Assembly: GCA_900155495.1 (NCBI GenBank)
Contig: FTLJ01000637.1
Span: forward strand, 1-33,892
DNA: 33,892 nt
DNA from: Porogramme epimiltina
Taxonomy: Eukaryota; Basidiomycota; Agaricomycetes; Polyporales; Polyporaceae
Direction: 5' to 3'
Part shown: piece by piece, positions 11,484 to 22,443 of the stretch
Layout of the letters: each line of letters opens with the position of its first letter
Position numbering within the stretch: position 1 is the stretch's first letter
Notes under the pieces: model-generated
Told to the model about the DNA's origin: nothing
The model's database searches: none
The model's input: only the letters and a program-made list of their open reading frames with translations
Translations under genes and position numbers: made by a program

Positions 11484-11990
11484 CGATCGTAATAGTATGC
11501 GTTGTTCGAGATTGTTCACCTGCGAGCTGCCGCTACCTGAGTACGGGGTGAGCTGCTGGGTTGCGCACTGTTATGCATGGACAGAATCCAGTCAGCATTA
11601 TCAGGTGACATGCCCTGTGAGCCGGAACATGAGAAACACAACGGAGAGGCGCTGCTCCGCTGTTCACATGCTATAGATAGCAAAGATCATCGCGGCAAAT
11701 AGGGCAACACAGAATAGACGTCCACGACATGCTTATGAAGACATGTTACAACCCCTAACCGCTTGCGTTATCACCCTTGGTACCACCTGGTCACAAGTTC
11801 AACATGTATGGAGCGATTTGCGAGGTCAAACCAACATACCTCGGTCTCGCGCATTTTTCAAACGGGAGCTTAGCAGCCACACATGCCCAAAGTGAATGAA
11901 CTGTCGTCATGATCGCTCTGATTGTTTCAACCATTACATGTACAATTGCGAGGCACTTCTTCTTACGACCGCCACCCGGCATCCTCCTGT
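11484..11990. other. Spacer between the SDR paralogues
   Basis: About 500 bases with no gene. It should hold the promoter of SDR copy 1 on its left side and the 3' end of copy 2 on its right side. No canonical TATA box is obvious close to the copy 1 start, in contrast to copy 2. Confidence 0.6.
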
Positions 11991-13278
11991 CTACCAAGAG
12001 TTCGGATGCTTGAGGAACGTCTATGGCAGCATCAGCTAACGAGCTAGCATCTCCATGACGACGAAAGACTCACTCCACCATCGATGAGAACCGTCTCGCC
12101 GCACACATACCAGTTAGCGACCAAGGCCAACACGACCGCACCCATGTCTCTGTTCGTTCCGTGCGGTGCTGCCGACCCATGGCCCGGGCGCATAGTGACG
12201 GGTACTGCGAAGCCATGGTCTGTCCTGTCCCTCGGGAAGTGCGAGATTCCCGCCGAGTCAGCCGCGTCTGGCCCCGTGGTCATGCCCGTCGCGAATATCC
12301 CGGGCGCGATACCATTGACGCGGATGCCGAGCGGAAGGAGTTCGTGTGCCAGCGCAGAGGTCGCCTGCCCGATGGCGGCCTTGGAGAAGAGGTACGGGAA
12401 GGAGAACCCGCTCGTGGAGATATCCTTAGAGATTTCGAAAAAAGTAAGCTCGTCGGGGGTGGAGATACAAGCGGTAGTGGACACACCTTGGTCCAACCGT
12501 TGATACTGGACGTCATGACGACCTGTGGAGCGAAACGTGCCCCTCCTTGGCTACTCTTCCAGCGCTCCAACAGCGGCAGGAAGGCGAAGGTAAGCCAGTA
12601 TGGGCCAAGCGCGTTTGTCTTGAGGTCCTGGTCGAAATCTTCCTCGGTGACGTTGTCGAAGACAGCCCTGCGATATGCATCGGCGCTGGCAGCGGACGGC
12701 ATCTCACAGCCACCAGTGAGCGTGCTAAAGAACCGCGATGCAGGGAACTGCATGAGCAAGATTGCGTGGAATGAACGAGGGAAGGGCGCGCACCCAGCGT
12801 TGTTGAAGAGGACGGTGATGAAGTCTTCGCGTCTCCCCACTTCCTCCGAAAGGCGCAGTGCCTCAGACTGGCGGTCCAACGGTGATCAGTGAGAAATGCT
12901 GTGGTTTTCGTCGATGATCGCACCTTCTTTCTGATATCGCCCTCGATCCCGTACATCCTGCCGCTCTTTCCAGTCTGCTCGAGCCGATCATTGTAGATCT
13001 TGCAGATGGTGTCAAGATCCTCTTGCTTAGGACCAATGATGTAGACCTTAGCGTTGTTCGCTATAAGAGTGGTGCTCATCATAAGACCAATTCCCTACAT
13101 GCGCGCAGGTCAGCACTAGCGATTATAGCTGGCAGCGAGCAACGTGTGGGCTCCTCTACTGGTCGCATATCAGGTGTCAAAGGTTACGTACCGTACCCCC
13201 ACCAGTGACGACCGCAACCACACCGGTCAGATCGAAGAGGTTGCTCGCAGTGAGGTCTGTCAGAACTTGGTCTGCCAT
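11991..13278 (-). CDS. Short-chain dehydrogenase/reductase, copy 2 of tandem pair
   Basis: Paralogue of the SDR immediately downstream, in the same orientation. Exons in transcript order: 13278-13192, 13094-12924, 12867-12794, 12724-12487, 12424-12074, 12020-11991. The exon lengths (87, 171, 74, 238, 351, 30) equal those of copy 1, giving the same 316 aa. TGGGTGIG at residues 25-32, NNAG at 108-111, Ser in MTSSINGW near 183, Tyr201 and Lys205 in YLFSK are all present, so catalysis looks intact. The C-terminus is TFLKHPNSW. In exon 5 I count about 19 differences from copy 1 in 117 residues. A long open frame runs through intron 3, so a naive call would retain that intron; the acceptor at TTTAG (before 12724) restores homology to copy 1. 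The substrate is unknown. Confidence 0.93.
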
Positions 13279-13322
13279 AGCCAATTGTCGAGTTTGGGAC
13301 CATGGTCGCTGGGACAGACCTG

Positions 13323-13330
13323 AATATATA
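13323..13330 (-). promoter_or_regulatory. TATA-like element upstream of SDR copy 2
   Basis: Read on the minus strand this is TATATATT, about 45 bases before the ATG at 13278. The implied 5' leader would be very short. Position-based inference. Confidence 0.45.
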
Positions 13331-13703
13331 TGCCCACCAGAAGATGTTCCCTAACGCTAACGGCATGGTAGTCAATAGCAGCGTTGTAGTAATACCCCGG
13401 CCGGGACTCACGCCCCAAGGCCCATCGTACTTACCAAGCCGTTCGCGTTGTCCTAGTACGACGCGTCGGAACCTTTGGCTGAAGAGTCATTCGGTTCCTC
13501 AAGGCTCCGAGGGTACCGCGGAGAGGCCTGGGCCTACCGTGATCGAAGCTTGAAAGACGGACATTTGAGCCATGTGGTGACGTAAGTCTCTGGGGAAGGA
13601 CGTGCAGGACGGACGATTGACGAGGGCAAGATTATAAGTGCCCGACGACCGAGCCAATTCGGGGAACGGAGGATGGGTCGGCGCCTAAAATAGGGGCGCG
13701 TCA

Positions 13704-13713
13704 GTCACATGAC
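13704..13713. promoter_or_regulatory. Possible bHLH (Cbf1-type) site
   Basis: GTCACATGAC matches the RTCACRTG consensus known for Cbf1-type bHLH factors and lies between the divergent SDR and sedolisin genes, about 425 bases from the SDR start. A single short match can occur by chance. Confidence 0.25.
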
Positions 13714-14612
13714 CGTCTCGCCACGTCTTCCAGTCGCCGGCGCCCACACCCCTTGGCAGCCAAACTTCTTCGATGCGTCGATATCTTCTCTTGCCTACTC
13801 CAACGACATATAGCGTCCCCGCAGCAAATATCAGGTGTGGGTCGTAACTCGTGGCCCATTATTGTCCGCCCGTTCTCGTGCTTGCTGCACTTCGATAACT
13901 GCCATCATCGGTGGACTCTGCTCACAACCGTCCAACACCGGTCTCATCTCTATGCCTCACTCTCGCTTCTTCCGCAGTGCTAGTGCTGAACGGAATTCCC
14001 ACAACGAGTTGAAAAATGATGACATCTGTAACAAATGGCATTAGACAACTAAATACCCAATGCACAGCCAAGGCACCAGAAGTATTTCTGCGTTAGTCGC
14101 GCTTGCGCGGGTACAAAGGCGCTGCCAGAGGTGCCCGAATAGCCCTCCATAAGCTGCGCATTGAATACTACAATGCACTCCGGCGTCAGCTGCCGCGCTC
14201 TACTGAGGATAGAAAGACACCATGCAGGTCATATTGTCGTAACCATACAGTACGTCCAACTTCCTACGGCTGCGGCACAGGCTGACGCGCGTGGTAATTA
14301 TACCAATAGCCACAATAGACCCCTTGGCGGACTCTGGCGCCGTGAGGCATAGCGATCCGGTCACATATCGGTGGAATGGGCCATGCGTGAACATCTCACG
14401 GATCCCCTGACTTAACTTTTGGGTTTGTGGCGACTTACTGCGTACCACAGTATCACAGCTTCCCAATTCACTCACGACAGATTGAATATGACGTCGTCTC
14501 TTTCCTTCTTCCATGTCGGCTTCAATTGACCGGCGTAGCACAGGCTAAGAGCGAAGCGGCTACGACTGGAAGGTCAGCGACCCACTCAGTAGCTATCTCG
14601 GTCTACGAGCTC

Positions 14613-17007
14613 ATGTTCCCCAACTGGCAGACCCTCTTCGTCGCGGTGCTAGTGGTGTCTACGCCATCGACATGCTCTTCCTACGCCTCACATTCTTCGC
14701 CTGCTTGGTCCACCTCCGTCCTTGCTGATCCGGACACAATTGTCCCTATCAAGTTCGCTCTCGCCCAGGCGAATCTACACAACCTCGATGCTTACCTACT
14801 CGATATCTCGGATCCCAGCTCACCCAACTACGGCCAACACTGGACGCCTTCTGAGGTGGCGGGAATGTTCAAGCCCTCTCAAGGCACTATCGACGCCGTC
14901 CGCAGCTGGCTCCTTGAGGAAGGCGTCCCGCCCCACAGAATCGAGCTGGTGCGCGGCGGTGACGCCATCCAGTTGAATGCCACTGTGGAAGAGGTGGAAC
15001 GTATGCTTGAGGTGGAGTACTACGCGCTCCACGACCACGACAGCGGCGACGTACGTGTGGGATGTCGCGGCAGCTACCGTGTCCCAGAACATATATCCAA
15101 GCATGTCGATTATGTTTGGCCCCCACCCCTCCTCGACGCTCCAGCGGGCGTGGCTACTCCCCTTTACCACCGCAAACGTAGCAATCAAGCGTTACAGTTG
15201 GGGAGAGCATCCGGCCCTGCTAGGGGGATCATCCTGGTAGAGCTTTGACTAATTCATGGATTTTCCGGATATCCACTAACTATGATTTCTAGGCGTCAGA
15301 GCTTAACACAGCTGGATGTGATAACATAACAACCCTCGACTGCATCCATGCTTTGTACGACTACAACTACACGTTCGTCGCTAGTGACAAGAACAGTGCT
15401 GCCGTCTGTAGGTACCACAAACCCCTCTTGCACCGCGAGATCTGACAATCCTTCGCACAATCAGTTGAACGACAGGGAGAGTTTTTCCTACCCTCCGACT
15501 TGGACATGTTCTTCGAGATGTACGCGCCTGGTCAGGTCGGTAACAGACCTGTAGTCATCGGCATCCAAGGAGGTGAGTTCTCCACCACTACTCGACGGAT
15601 AAAGCGATGTATTTTGATTCGGGATTGGTCAGGGCACGAGACTACATCTGGCGATGTGACTGAAGCGTCATTGGACATTGAACTCATGATGGGCCTTTTG
15701 GATCCCAAGCTTCCGCTCAAGCTGTATCAAGTCCAGCAGATCAATGATCTCCAGGATCCTTGTCAGTACCGACCATCCAACAGAATATAGGGATAACTTA
15801 TTGAACTGCTCCCACGTAGTCGACGTGTTTCTAGGTGCTCTCGACGGTGCCTACTGTGACTTGAAGGCTGTGAGTCAAGAAGGTTCGTCGTTAGCTCCCG
15901 CACTTCCTGTGCTCTTCCATTGAACGCTTAAGCTTAATGAAACTACTCTTCTACATCATCAGGCATTGAAGATTGCGGAGACAAGCCGCTCGCCAACGTC
16001 ATTTCCATCTCCTACGCCCTCAACCCAGACATTCAAGATGCGGTGATCACCCCAATCTTGGAACGCCAATGCGCCGAGTTCGGCAAGGTAATTTCGGCGT
16101 CTCGATTAAATTCGACTTCGTTGATGCTGATCCACTCCTACAGCTCAGTCTGACTGGTACCACTTTCATCGCTTCCTCGGGGGACGGCGGAGTCTCCTTC
16201 TATGGCACTCTCTTGGACGCTTGCCTGGTAGCAAACGGGACGCTCGTGGAGAATGATCCCCCCAATTCTACCTTTGTTTCGGGGTTTCCTGCTACTTGCC
16301 CTTATGTCACATCTGTGGGAGCCACTGCTGTGGCCCTTGGAAATGGTGTACGTTTTCCAAGGAAATCATCGTCGACAGACGACTGACCCAACGTCGTAGG
16401 TTCAAGAGCCAGAGATAGCGTCGTACATCTTCAACTCCGGTGGCGGCTTCTCCAACACATTTGCCCGACCATCCTTCCAGGAATCTGTAGTCGATAACTA
16501 CCTCAACAACTTTGCCCCGCCGTATGCTCCTGACGTCTTCAACCGTTCTGGCCGCGCCCACCCCGACATTGCCGCAAATGGGTAAGTCGAGTCCGCTTGA
16601 ACGAGCGTTATTCATTCTAATAGTAATGCCCTTCACCTCAGCGGCATCTTTACAATAGCCGTGGAGGGCGAATTCGCTCTCTTTGTAGGCACATCGGGCT
16701 CGGCGCCAATTGTCGCATCTTTCATCGTCGCGGTGAACGACGCCCGACTGGCGGTAGGCAAGAAGCCTGTTGGCTGGATCAACCCCGCGGTGCGTCAGTA
16801 CATCGATATTTATTGCAGATGCTTATCCTGGAGAGAAAACAGCTATACTCTCAATCGTTTGCCCATGTGTATCACGACATCACGGAGGGATCCAACCCCG
16901 GCTGTTCGACGGATGGGTTCCCCACTGCGCCGGGCTGGGACCCAGTAACGGGGTTGGGTACGCCGGACTTTCCGAAGATGTTGGCTGCTTTCATGGCGCT
17001 CCCTTGA
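14613..17007 (+). CDS. Secreted sedolisin / tripeptidyl-peptidase (S53)
   Basis: Acid-active serine-carboxyl peptidase that trims tripeptides or cleaves proteins outside the cell. Ten exons: 14613-15236, 15293-15407, 15465-15572, 15633-15761, 15820-15882, 15963-16087, 16144-16347, 16400-16581, 16642-16789, 16843-17007; 620 aa. The start was chosen because the first ~25 residues form a signal peptide; an in-frame ATG at 14427 would bury it. The prodomain occupies roughly residues 40-190 ([13 protein letters not shown] block). The catalytic Glu293 and Asp297 sit in EASLD, the oxyanion Asp402 in SSGDGG, and the nucleophile Ser535 in GTSGSAP. Calcium ligands are expected at Asp578 (HDIT) and Asp599 ([13 protein letters not shown]). 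All key residues are present, so an active zymogen is predicted. Several N-glycosylation sequons occur. Intron 9 contains an earlier AG that would insert extra residues; the later acceptor restores the family INPALYS block. Confidence 0.95.
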
Positions 17008-17629
17008 AAGGGTGGTCAATGGGGCGTGCGGTGAACGCTGTTGATGACGATATCACTTTGAACAGGGTGTTATGTAAAAACTCCGAGGAGATATGTTCGA
17101 TTCCCTCCTTCACACGATCGCCCATGCCTCTTTTGTAATCATCGACGACATGTCGTGTAGCCCAATTTCAATCCCCATATATGCACGCCATAAGTTCCTA
17201 TTTTCCTTGAAGCTATTCCTGATGTAAATTGCTTTACTGCGCTTGGCGTATTAGTCTTTGTGACGCATATAGGCTACGGTGTGAGGGGTGGCCTGCAGCG
17301 CGACCACGGGGAGAAAGTCTCCTTGCCCCCAATAATCAGTCTGGATCGGGAAACCTGTCGGTGAGAGCTGCGACTAACTCCCTAGTGCTACCCTCGCGTC
17401 GGTGGCTGGGGCGGGTGTGACCGACGACGCGTCGAGTCACGCTTAGGTAATTCGTGACATATCGCGTTGCAATGGCGCGCCCCCACTGGCAGGCGTCATC
17501 TCGCCACCAAACTCCCCTCCAGCCGCGGCACGACTAGCCGACGTCCCACTGTACCGCTCACTGCTACGAAAACCATCCCCGTTCTATTGCACCCCCCATT
17601 ACGACTATCACCTCCTCCAGGCCTCCACG
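17008..17629. other. Intergenic region, sedolisin 3' end and primase promoter
   Basis: No gene is seen in about 620 bases. The left part should be the sedolisin 3' UTR. The right part becomes C-rich just before the primase ATG, as is common in fungal core promoters. Confidence 0.6.
17427..17432. promoter_or_regulatory. Possible MCB element (ACGCGT) upstream of primase
   Basis: ACGCGT is the core bound by the G1/S factor MBF in yeasts, which drives DNA-replication genes. It lies about 200 bases before the primase ATG. The hexamer is common in this CpG-rich DNA, so the positional argument is only suggestive. Confidence 0.35.
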
Positions 17630-19108
17630 ATGGATACCTCAAGTAAACCAGAAGCTACGACCCCCGACATGATGCTCACCTTCTACCGACGTCTCTATCC
17701 ATTCAAATCCATCTTTTCCTGGCTGAACCACGAACACGCGCCGACGAAGCTGTTTACGCACCGCGAGTTTGCATTCACGCTCCAAGGGGACGTGTACCTG
17801 CGGTACAACTCCTTTGCAAATGCCGATGAGCTGAAGAAACAGGTGTGCACATACAACCCCACGCGTTTCGAGATAGGGCCCGTGTACAGCGCGAGGGTGC
17901 GTATTTATCTTCGTCAGCACTTTGCATATGTCTGAAGCGCACCCCCTCTCTCTGATTCTCAGCCCCGAGACAAGAAAACCGTACGGCCCACCGCTTTCTC
18001 TCCCCAGTTGCGCGAGCTCGTATTCGATATCGATATGACCGACTACGACTCCATCCGAACGTGCTGCTCCGGCGCAGACATCTGCCGCCGCTGCTGGACG
18101 TTCATCTCCGCCGCCGTGCGCGTCCTGGACCGTGCGCTCCGCGAACAGTTCGGATACCGACACTTGCTCTGGGTGTACTCCGGGCGGCGTGGTATCCATC
18201 TTTGGATCAGCGACCGGGAAGCGTTGGAGCTCACGGACGACCAACGCAAAGCGCTTGTGGGATGGCTCACAGTCATTCAGGGAGGGAAGGAGATGGCGAA
18301 GAAGGTGAACGTTCGGATAGGAACGAACAGGCAGCTCCCTCACTCTGTCGCGTAAGCTCTTCCATCGCTTCTCGCGGCGCTGGCGGAAAGTAATTATTGG
18401 TGCAGGGCCGCATACAAGATGCTGGAGCCCGTGTTTCGTACGCTCATCCTCGAGGATCAAGACTGCTTCGAACCCGAGGATGGATGGAAGGCGTTGCTTC
18501 AGCTTGTCCCCAAGGAGGCTCATACTGCCCTGAAGGAGAAATGGGAGGACGAACCCTATAAGTCGTCAGAGGAGAAGTGGCAGGACTTCGAAGATGAGAT
18601 AGAGAAGTGCAAGGGTAAAACATACGTGAGTCCCCTATTACGCGAGACCGAGCTGCCCGTACTCATCCAAACGGCCAGTCCAACATGATTGCGACGAAAG
18701 AAGACATCATCCTCCAGTACACGTACCCGCGTCTCGATGCTGAGGTCTCGAAGCACCGGAATCACTTGCTGAAGGCGCCGTTCTGTGTCCACCCAAAGAC
18801 CGGACGCGTCTGTGTCCCTGTTGATCCCCGCACGATCGACAAATTCAACCCAGAGAAAGTTCCAACCGTGTCGCAACTCCTGCAGGAGCTGGACAAGACC
18901 ACTGCTGCCCAGCCTGGCGAGGCGTCGGAGCATCACTCCGACTGGGAACGCACGTCGCTGAAGGTATACGTTGACATGCTCGACAAGCACGTCATGGCGC
19001 TCATGGAGGAGACTCGGAAGGGGAAACAGAAGACAGGTACGTAGGCCTGACTGTTCCGAGATGCCTTCGCTCTTACCCACATCACCGCGCACAGATATGT
19101 CATGGTGA
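17630..19108 (+). CDS. PRI1: DNA primase small (catalytic) subunit
   Basis: Catalytic p48-type subunit of the DNA polymerase alpha-primase complex; it makes RNA primers at replication forks in the nucleus. Exons: 17630-17896, 17963-18351, 18406-18625, 18679-19036, 19095-19108, giving 415 aa, the usual size. The metal-binding catalytic Asp111 and Asp113 are in LVFDIDMTDYD, and the third Asp312 is in YPRLD. Zinc-ligand-type cysteines are Cys123, Cys124, Cys130 and Cys133 in CCSGADICRRCW. The nucleotide-binding signature SGRRGIH is at 162-168, and HLLKAPFCVHPKTGR is near 321-335. The last exon is tiny, encoding the end DMSW; the donor GTACGT and acceptor CACAG are good. If that intron were retained the protein would stop at 19042-19044, two residues past the donor, with little effect. 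The gene is essential in fungi and serves as a housekeeping anchor in this window. Confidence 0.95.
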
Positions 19109-19808
19109 TTTCGTCTGTATTGTGCCATTGGATCGTCCTATTGCTGTGCCGCCGAGACCCGTTGCTCTAGTTCATCATTGTATCGCTCCACGCTGTTCCG
19201 CTGTCTACAACCCATATGTATAATATTCACCCCGTCGGTCCCTTGTGCCTCTCAACATGGTTCTGGAAGGCTAAGTCGCGTGTTGGGACTGATATCGGGG
19301 AATATTTTGGTGTGCCTAAGAGCCGAAGCCAGCAGTCACGTAAGTCTTGGCACGAGACGACTCGCGTGGACCGATCAGATCCGGGCGCCCGCTCACAGCC
19401 GCCGAGTGTGAGGGCGCGATTGTGCGCGAGCACCATCTGCTCACCTCCTTCGATGCCCTTGGCCACCGCTCTACCAGCATTCGCCCTGGCCAGCCCTGCC
19501 CGCGACATCCCGGTGCTCCCTCATCGCCGCCGCACAAGCCTGCGCGATGACGAGACTTTCGGATCACATGCCCGTGTACAGACCGCGAAGGACAAGGGAC
19601 TGCGAACAGCAACCGTCGCCGCCCGTTCTTGGAGATCTCCAATGGCCTTCGTAGCACGCGGATGTCTCGAAGCCCTATCATCCCGGGGAGCCGCTAAGCC
19701 TCACATCACGTATAAAACTCCCCATGGCGCGGCTCCGGCCCCTCGCTTCGCTCCTTGACCTCCTCCCCGCCTTCCGTACGCCAAAGCCGGCACAGGTCTC
19801 TAGCAAGC
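19109..19808. other. Intergenic region, primase 3' end and S41 peptidase promoter
   Basis: About 700 bases without a recognisable gene. Open frames on both strands overlap each other and have no domain. A strong TATA box is near the right end. Confidence 0.6.
19711..19717 (+). promoter_or_regulatory. TATA box of S41 peptidase gene
   Basis: TATAAAA lies 98 bases before the ATG at 19809, giving a leader of roughly 60-70 bases. It is the best canonical TATA box in the window and suggests a regulated or highly expressed gene. Confidence 0.65.
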
Positions 19809-22443
19809 ATGGTCTCGGGCACCTTCGTCACGCTCCTCTCCGCGGTCCTCGCTGCCGTCAGGTTCGCAGGCGCGGACGCGAACCCGGCCGCGCTCGACGC
19901 GCGCGCGCCGGCGGACCCGTGCGCGGCGATTGGAGGGCAGAAGTGGGTCGCGCCATCGGACGTGCGCAAGTGCTTCACGTCCTTCGCGGTGGACCCGGCG
20001 GTCAAGGCGAACGTGAGTAGCCTTTCACTCCATCAATGACGGAGATTGGGGCTTGATGTGCGGGGGGCGGCGCGTAGATCATCGACGTTGTCAACAAGAC
20101 CCTTGCGTTCCATACTTCGGTCAACTACCAACGCCTCGCCCCGGAGCCGTTCACGTCCCAGGTTCACGAGGACCTCCTCGCGGACCTTGCGCGTATCGGT
20201 CACCAGTCATACCCGAACGACTTTGAGCTTCACAAGGACCTCTCGTATACCCTCAAGCGTCTCAACGACGGTCACTGCGTTTACATTAACTACTGCTATG
20301 ACTGTGAGTTTGGGCAAAAGGCTCTCGTCGTGGTCTCCCCCTGATTGACCGTCCGCGCAGCGCTCTTTGTGACCTACCTCCCCACTCCTTTGGTACTTCT
20401 TACGGATTCCCATGGCCACCAAAGCGTGCACATCGCTCCGGAGGCTTTCACTGTTGCTAGCGCCGAGTTTGCCGATGAGATCAGCTTTTGGCAGAACGCG
20501 CTTCCTGGTTCGCTCAAGGGCAACCTCGCATCGGTAAGTTCCCTGTTACCCCTTGCTGGTGGGGCCTGATTGTTGAATGTTGGGTCCGCAGCTTTCAGGG
20601 GCGAAGATCCTCGCCATCAACGGTCAGGACCCGTCCATTGCCGTAGATGCCAATGCAAAGATCTCTGGTAGCTTCCAGGGTCTCGGCACTCGTCAGAACG
20701 CGTGAGCGGATCGTGCTCGCTCTGTTTTGTGGTTTTGTTAATCGCTCCCGCAGGTTCTTCTCGAGCTACAACTCTGGCGCGACGGGCTGGACGTACAGCT
20801 TGGGGCAGTTCGCGCAACTGTCCCTCCCCCTCAAGGACTCCGCTACTCTCACCATCCAGCGCGTGAACAGCACGAAAATCGAGACGGTCACCGTGAGTCA
20901 CGTTGTCTACACATGACACCCACACATGACGCTCATCTCCGTCTCCGTAGCTTCCCTACCGCTCACGTTTTGGCTCGGCGTCAGTCGCGTTCACGGACTC
21001 CGCCTCGTACCGCGCGAACAACTGCAAGGCGGTCGACGGTACCAACGGCTTCAACTATTACGACAGCTCCGCGCTCGCGCGCCGTGACGACGTCGACCCC
21101 GCCGCGCTCCCCGCGAACAAGTTCCGGCAGGCGCCCATGCCCGCGACGAGCGTCGAGCGCGCGCACCCGATGAACGTCATGCTCGACGTCGCGCCGAAGC
21201 AGGACGTCGTGCTGCCGCCCGGGCTGACCCCGCAGAACCCCCTCCCCGGGAGCGGCTCGGTCGTCCAGTTCTTCATGCTCGAGGACGGCATCACGGGCGT
21301 CCTTGCGCTCGGCAGCTTCTCCGGCGATACGTTCGACAACTTGAACAACAACCTGCTCGATGGTCTGCAGAACCTGAAGGCGCAGGGTGCCACGCAGCTC
21401 GTCGTCGACATCTCAAACAACGGCGGTGGATACATCTGCGTTGCTCACGTACGTTCCCCAGTTCCAATCCACTCTTCTTATCGCTGACTCTTGTCTCTAG
21501 TGGCTGCACCGTATCGTCAGTCTTCCGCCAGCCGTGCAGGCTGACTCGGTCAACTGACCTCCTCTCCCTCTAGATCTCCGGCCCGCGCGACTCCACCGTT
21601 CCTCAGGCCGGCCTCTACACCGAGGCTCGCGCAGGCCCGCTCGCGCAGCTCGTCACGAAGAACATCGCCGGCGGCGCGGACCCCAACAACTTCGCGCTCT
21701 ACAACTCGCTCAACTGGCAGTTCGCGAACAACACGCCGATGCCGGCCGACTACGACTGGCTCTCGCCCCCGGTCGCGAAGACGATCAACGGGCGCGCCGA
21801 CGCGTTCAGCCAGAAGCTCGGCCAGGAGTGCCAGCCGTTCACCGTCGACCCTCCCGCGGAGGCGCTGTTCGACCCCACCAAGGTCGCGATCGTCGGCAAC
21901 GGCCGCTGCGCCAGCTCGTGCTCCCTTTTCAGCGTACGTCCTTCTATATAAGGGTCTCGTGATGCGTTCTGACATGTGCGTGTAGATCACGATGGCCAAG
22001 GAGGACGGCGCGAAGACGGTCGTCTATGGTGGGCGCCAGGGTGTCCAGCAGCAGTACTGCGGCACCGTCGGCGGTCAGTCGACCGACTTCTCGACTGTCG
22101 ACTCTGAGGTCAAGACGGCTGGCTTGAAGAACAACACCCTCGCTCCTCCCGACTTGTACGTTCTTTGGTATCTATTTGCCACATGTCCAACGGCCTGACC
22201 TTGCCTTCTAGTGTGACGAACAGCGTCCAGGGCATCACCTGGCGCCTCGGCTTTGGCATCGACAACCCCGCCGAGCCTGAGGAGTGGCAAAACCACCCCG
22301 CGGACGTCAGCCTGCCACTGACGGCGGATATGTATGCCCCTCAGCTCATTTATCTCTAGTTCAAATTCGCTAACTGCTGGACTTCTCACAGCGTCAACAA
22401 CCCCTTCGCCATCTGGGCGGCCGTTGTGAAGGCCGTGTTTTGA
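19809..22443 (+). CDS. Secreted CPAF-like S41-family peptidase
   Basis: Fungal protein of the S41/CPAF-like group, serine proteases with a PDZ-like module before the catalytic tail-protease fold; in fungi most have no known substrate. Eleven exons: 19809-20012, 20078-20303, 20361-20533, 20592-20701, 20754-20892, 20951-21448, 21501-21515, 21574-21933, 21986-22155, 22212-22331, 22392-22443; 688 aa. Residues 1 to ~24 are a signal peptide, which decided the start over an in-frame ATG at 19755. DGHCVYINYCYD occurs near residue 134, a PDZ-like part (GAKILAINGQDP) near 203, and VVDISNNGGGYIC near 435. The likely nucleophile is Ser569 or Ser570 in NGRCASSCSLF. Paired cysteines suggest disulphides, in keeping with secretion. 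Exon 7 is only 15 bases. The central G+C-rich stretch (residues ~305-360) has an Ala/Pro-rich linker with an RRDD sequence that could be a processing site. Confidence 0.9.

Larger units (their letters stand above)
13279..14612. other. Divergent intergenic region, SDR copy 2 / sedolisin
   Basis: No gene is seen. It contains the two divergent promoters. Short frames here have no recognisable domains. Individual candidate sites are listed separately. Confidence 0.6.

Noticed and set aside
12280..12879. Single 199-codon frame through SDR copy 2
   Set aside because: It retains two introns; splicing them restores exact length and sequence agreement with the paralogue.
13184..13411. Possible upstream ORF overlapping the SDR copy 2 start
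   Set aside because: Its ATG lies very close to the TATA-like element, so it may not be in the transcript; no conservation in copy 1.
17639..18523. 294-codon frame antisense to primase
   Set aside because: It is the complement of conserved primase codons and crosses the primase intron; no own domain or promoter.
21550..21999. 149-codon frame antisense to the S41 peptidase
   Set aside because: Val/Arg/Glu-rich shadow of a codon-biased exon.
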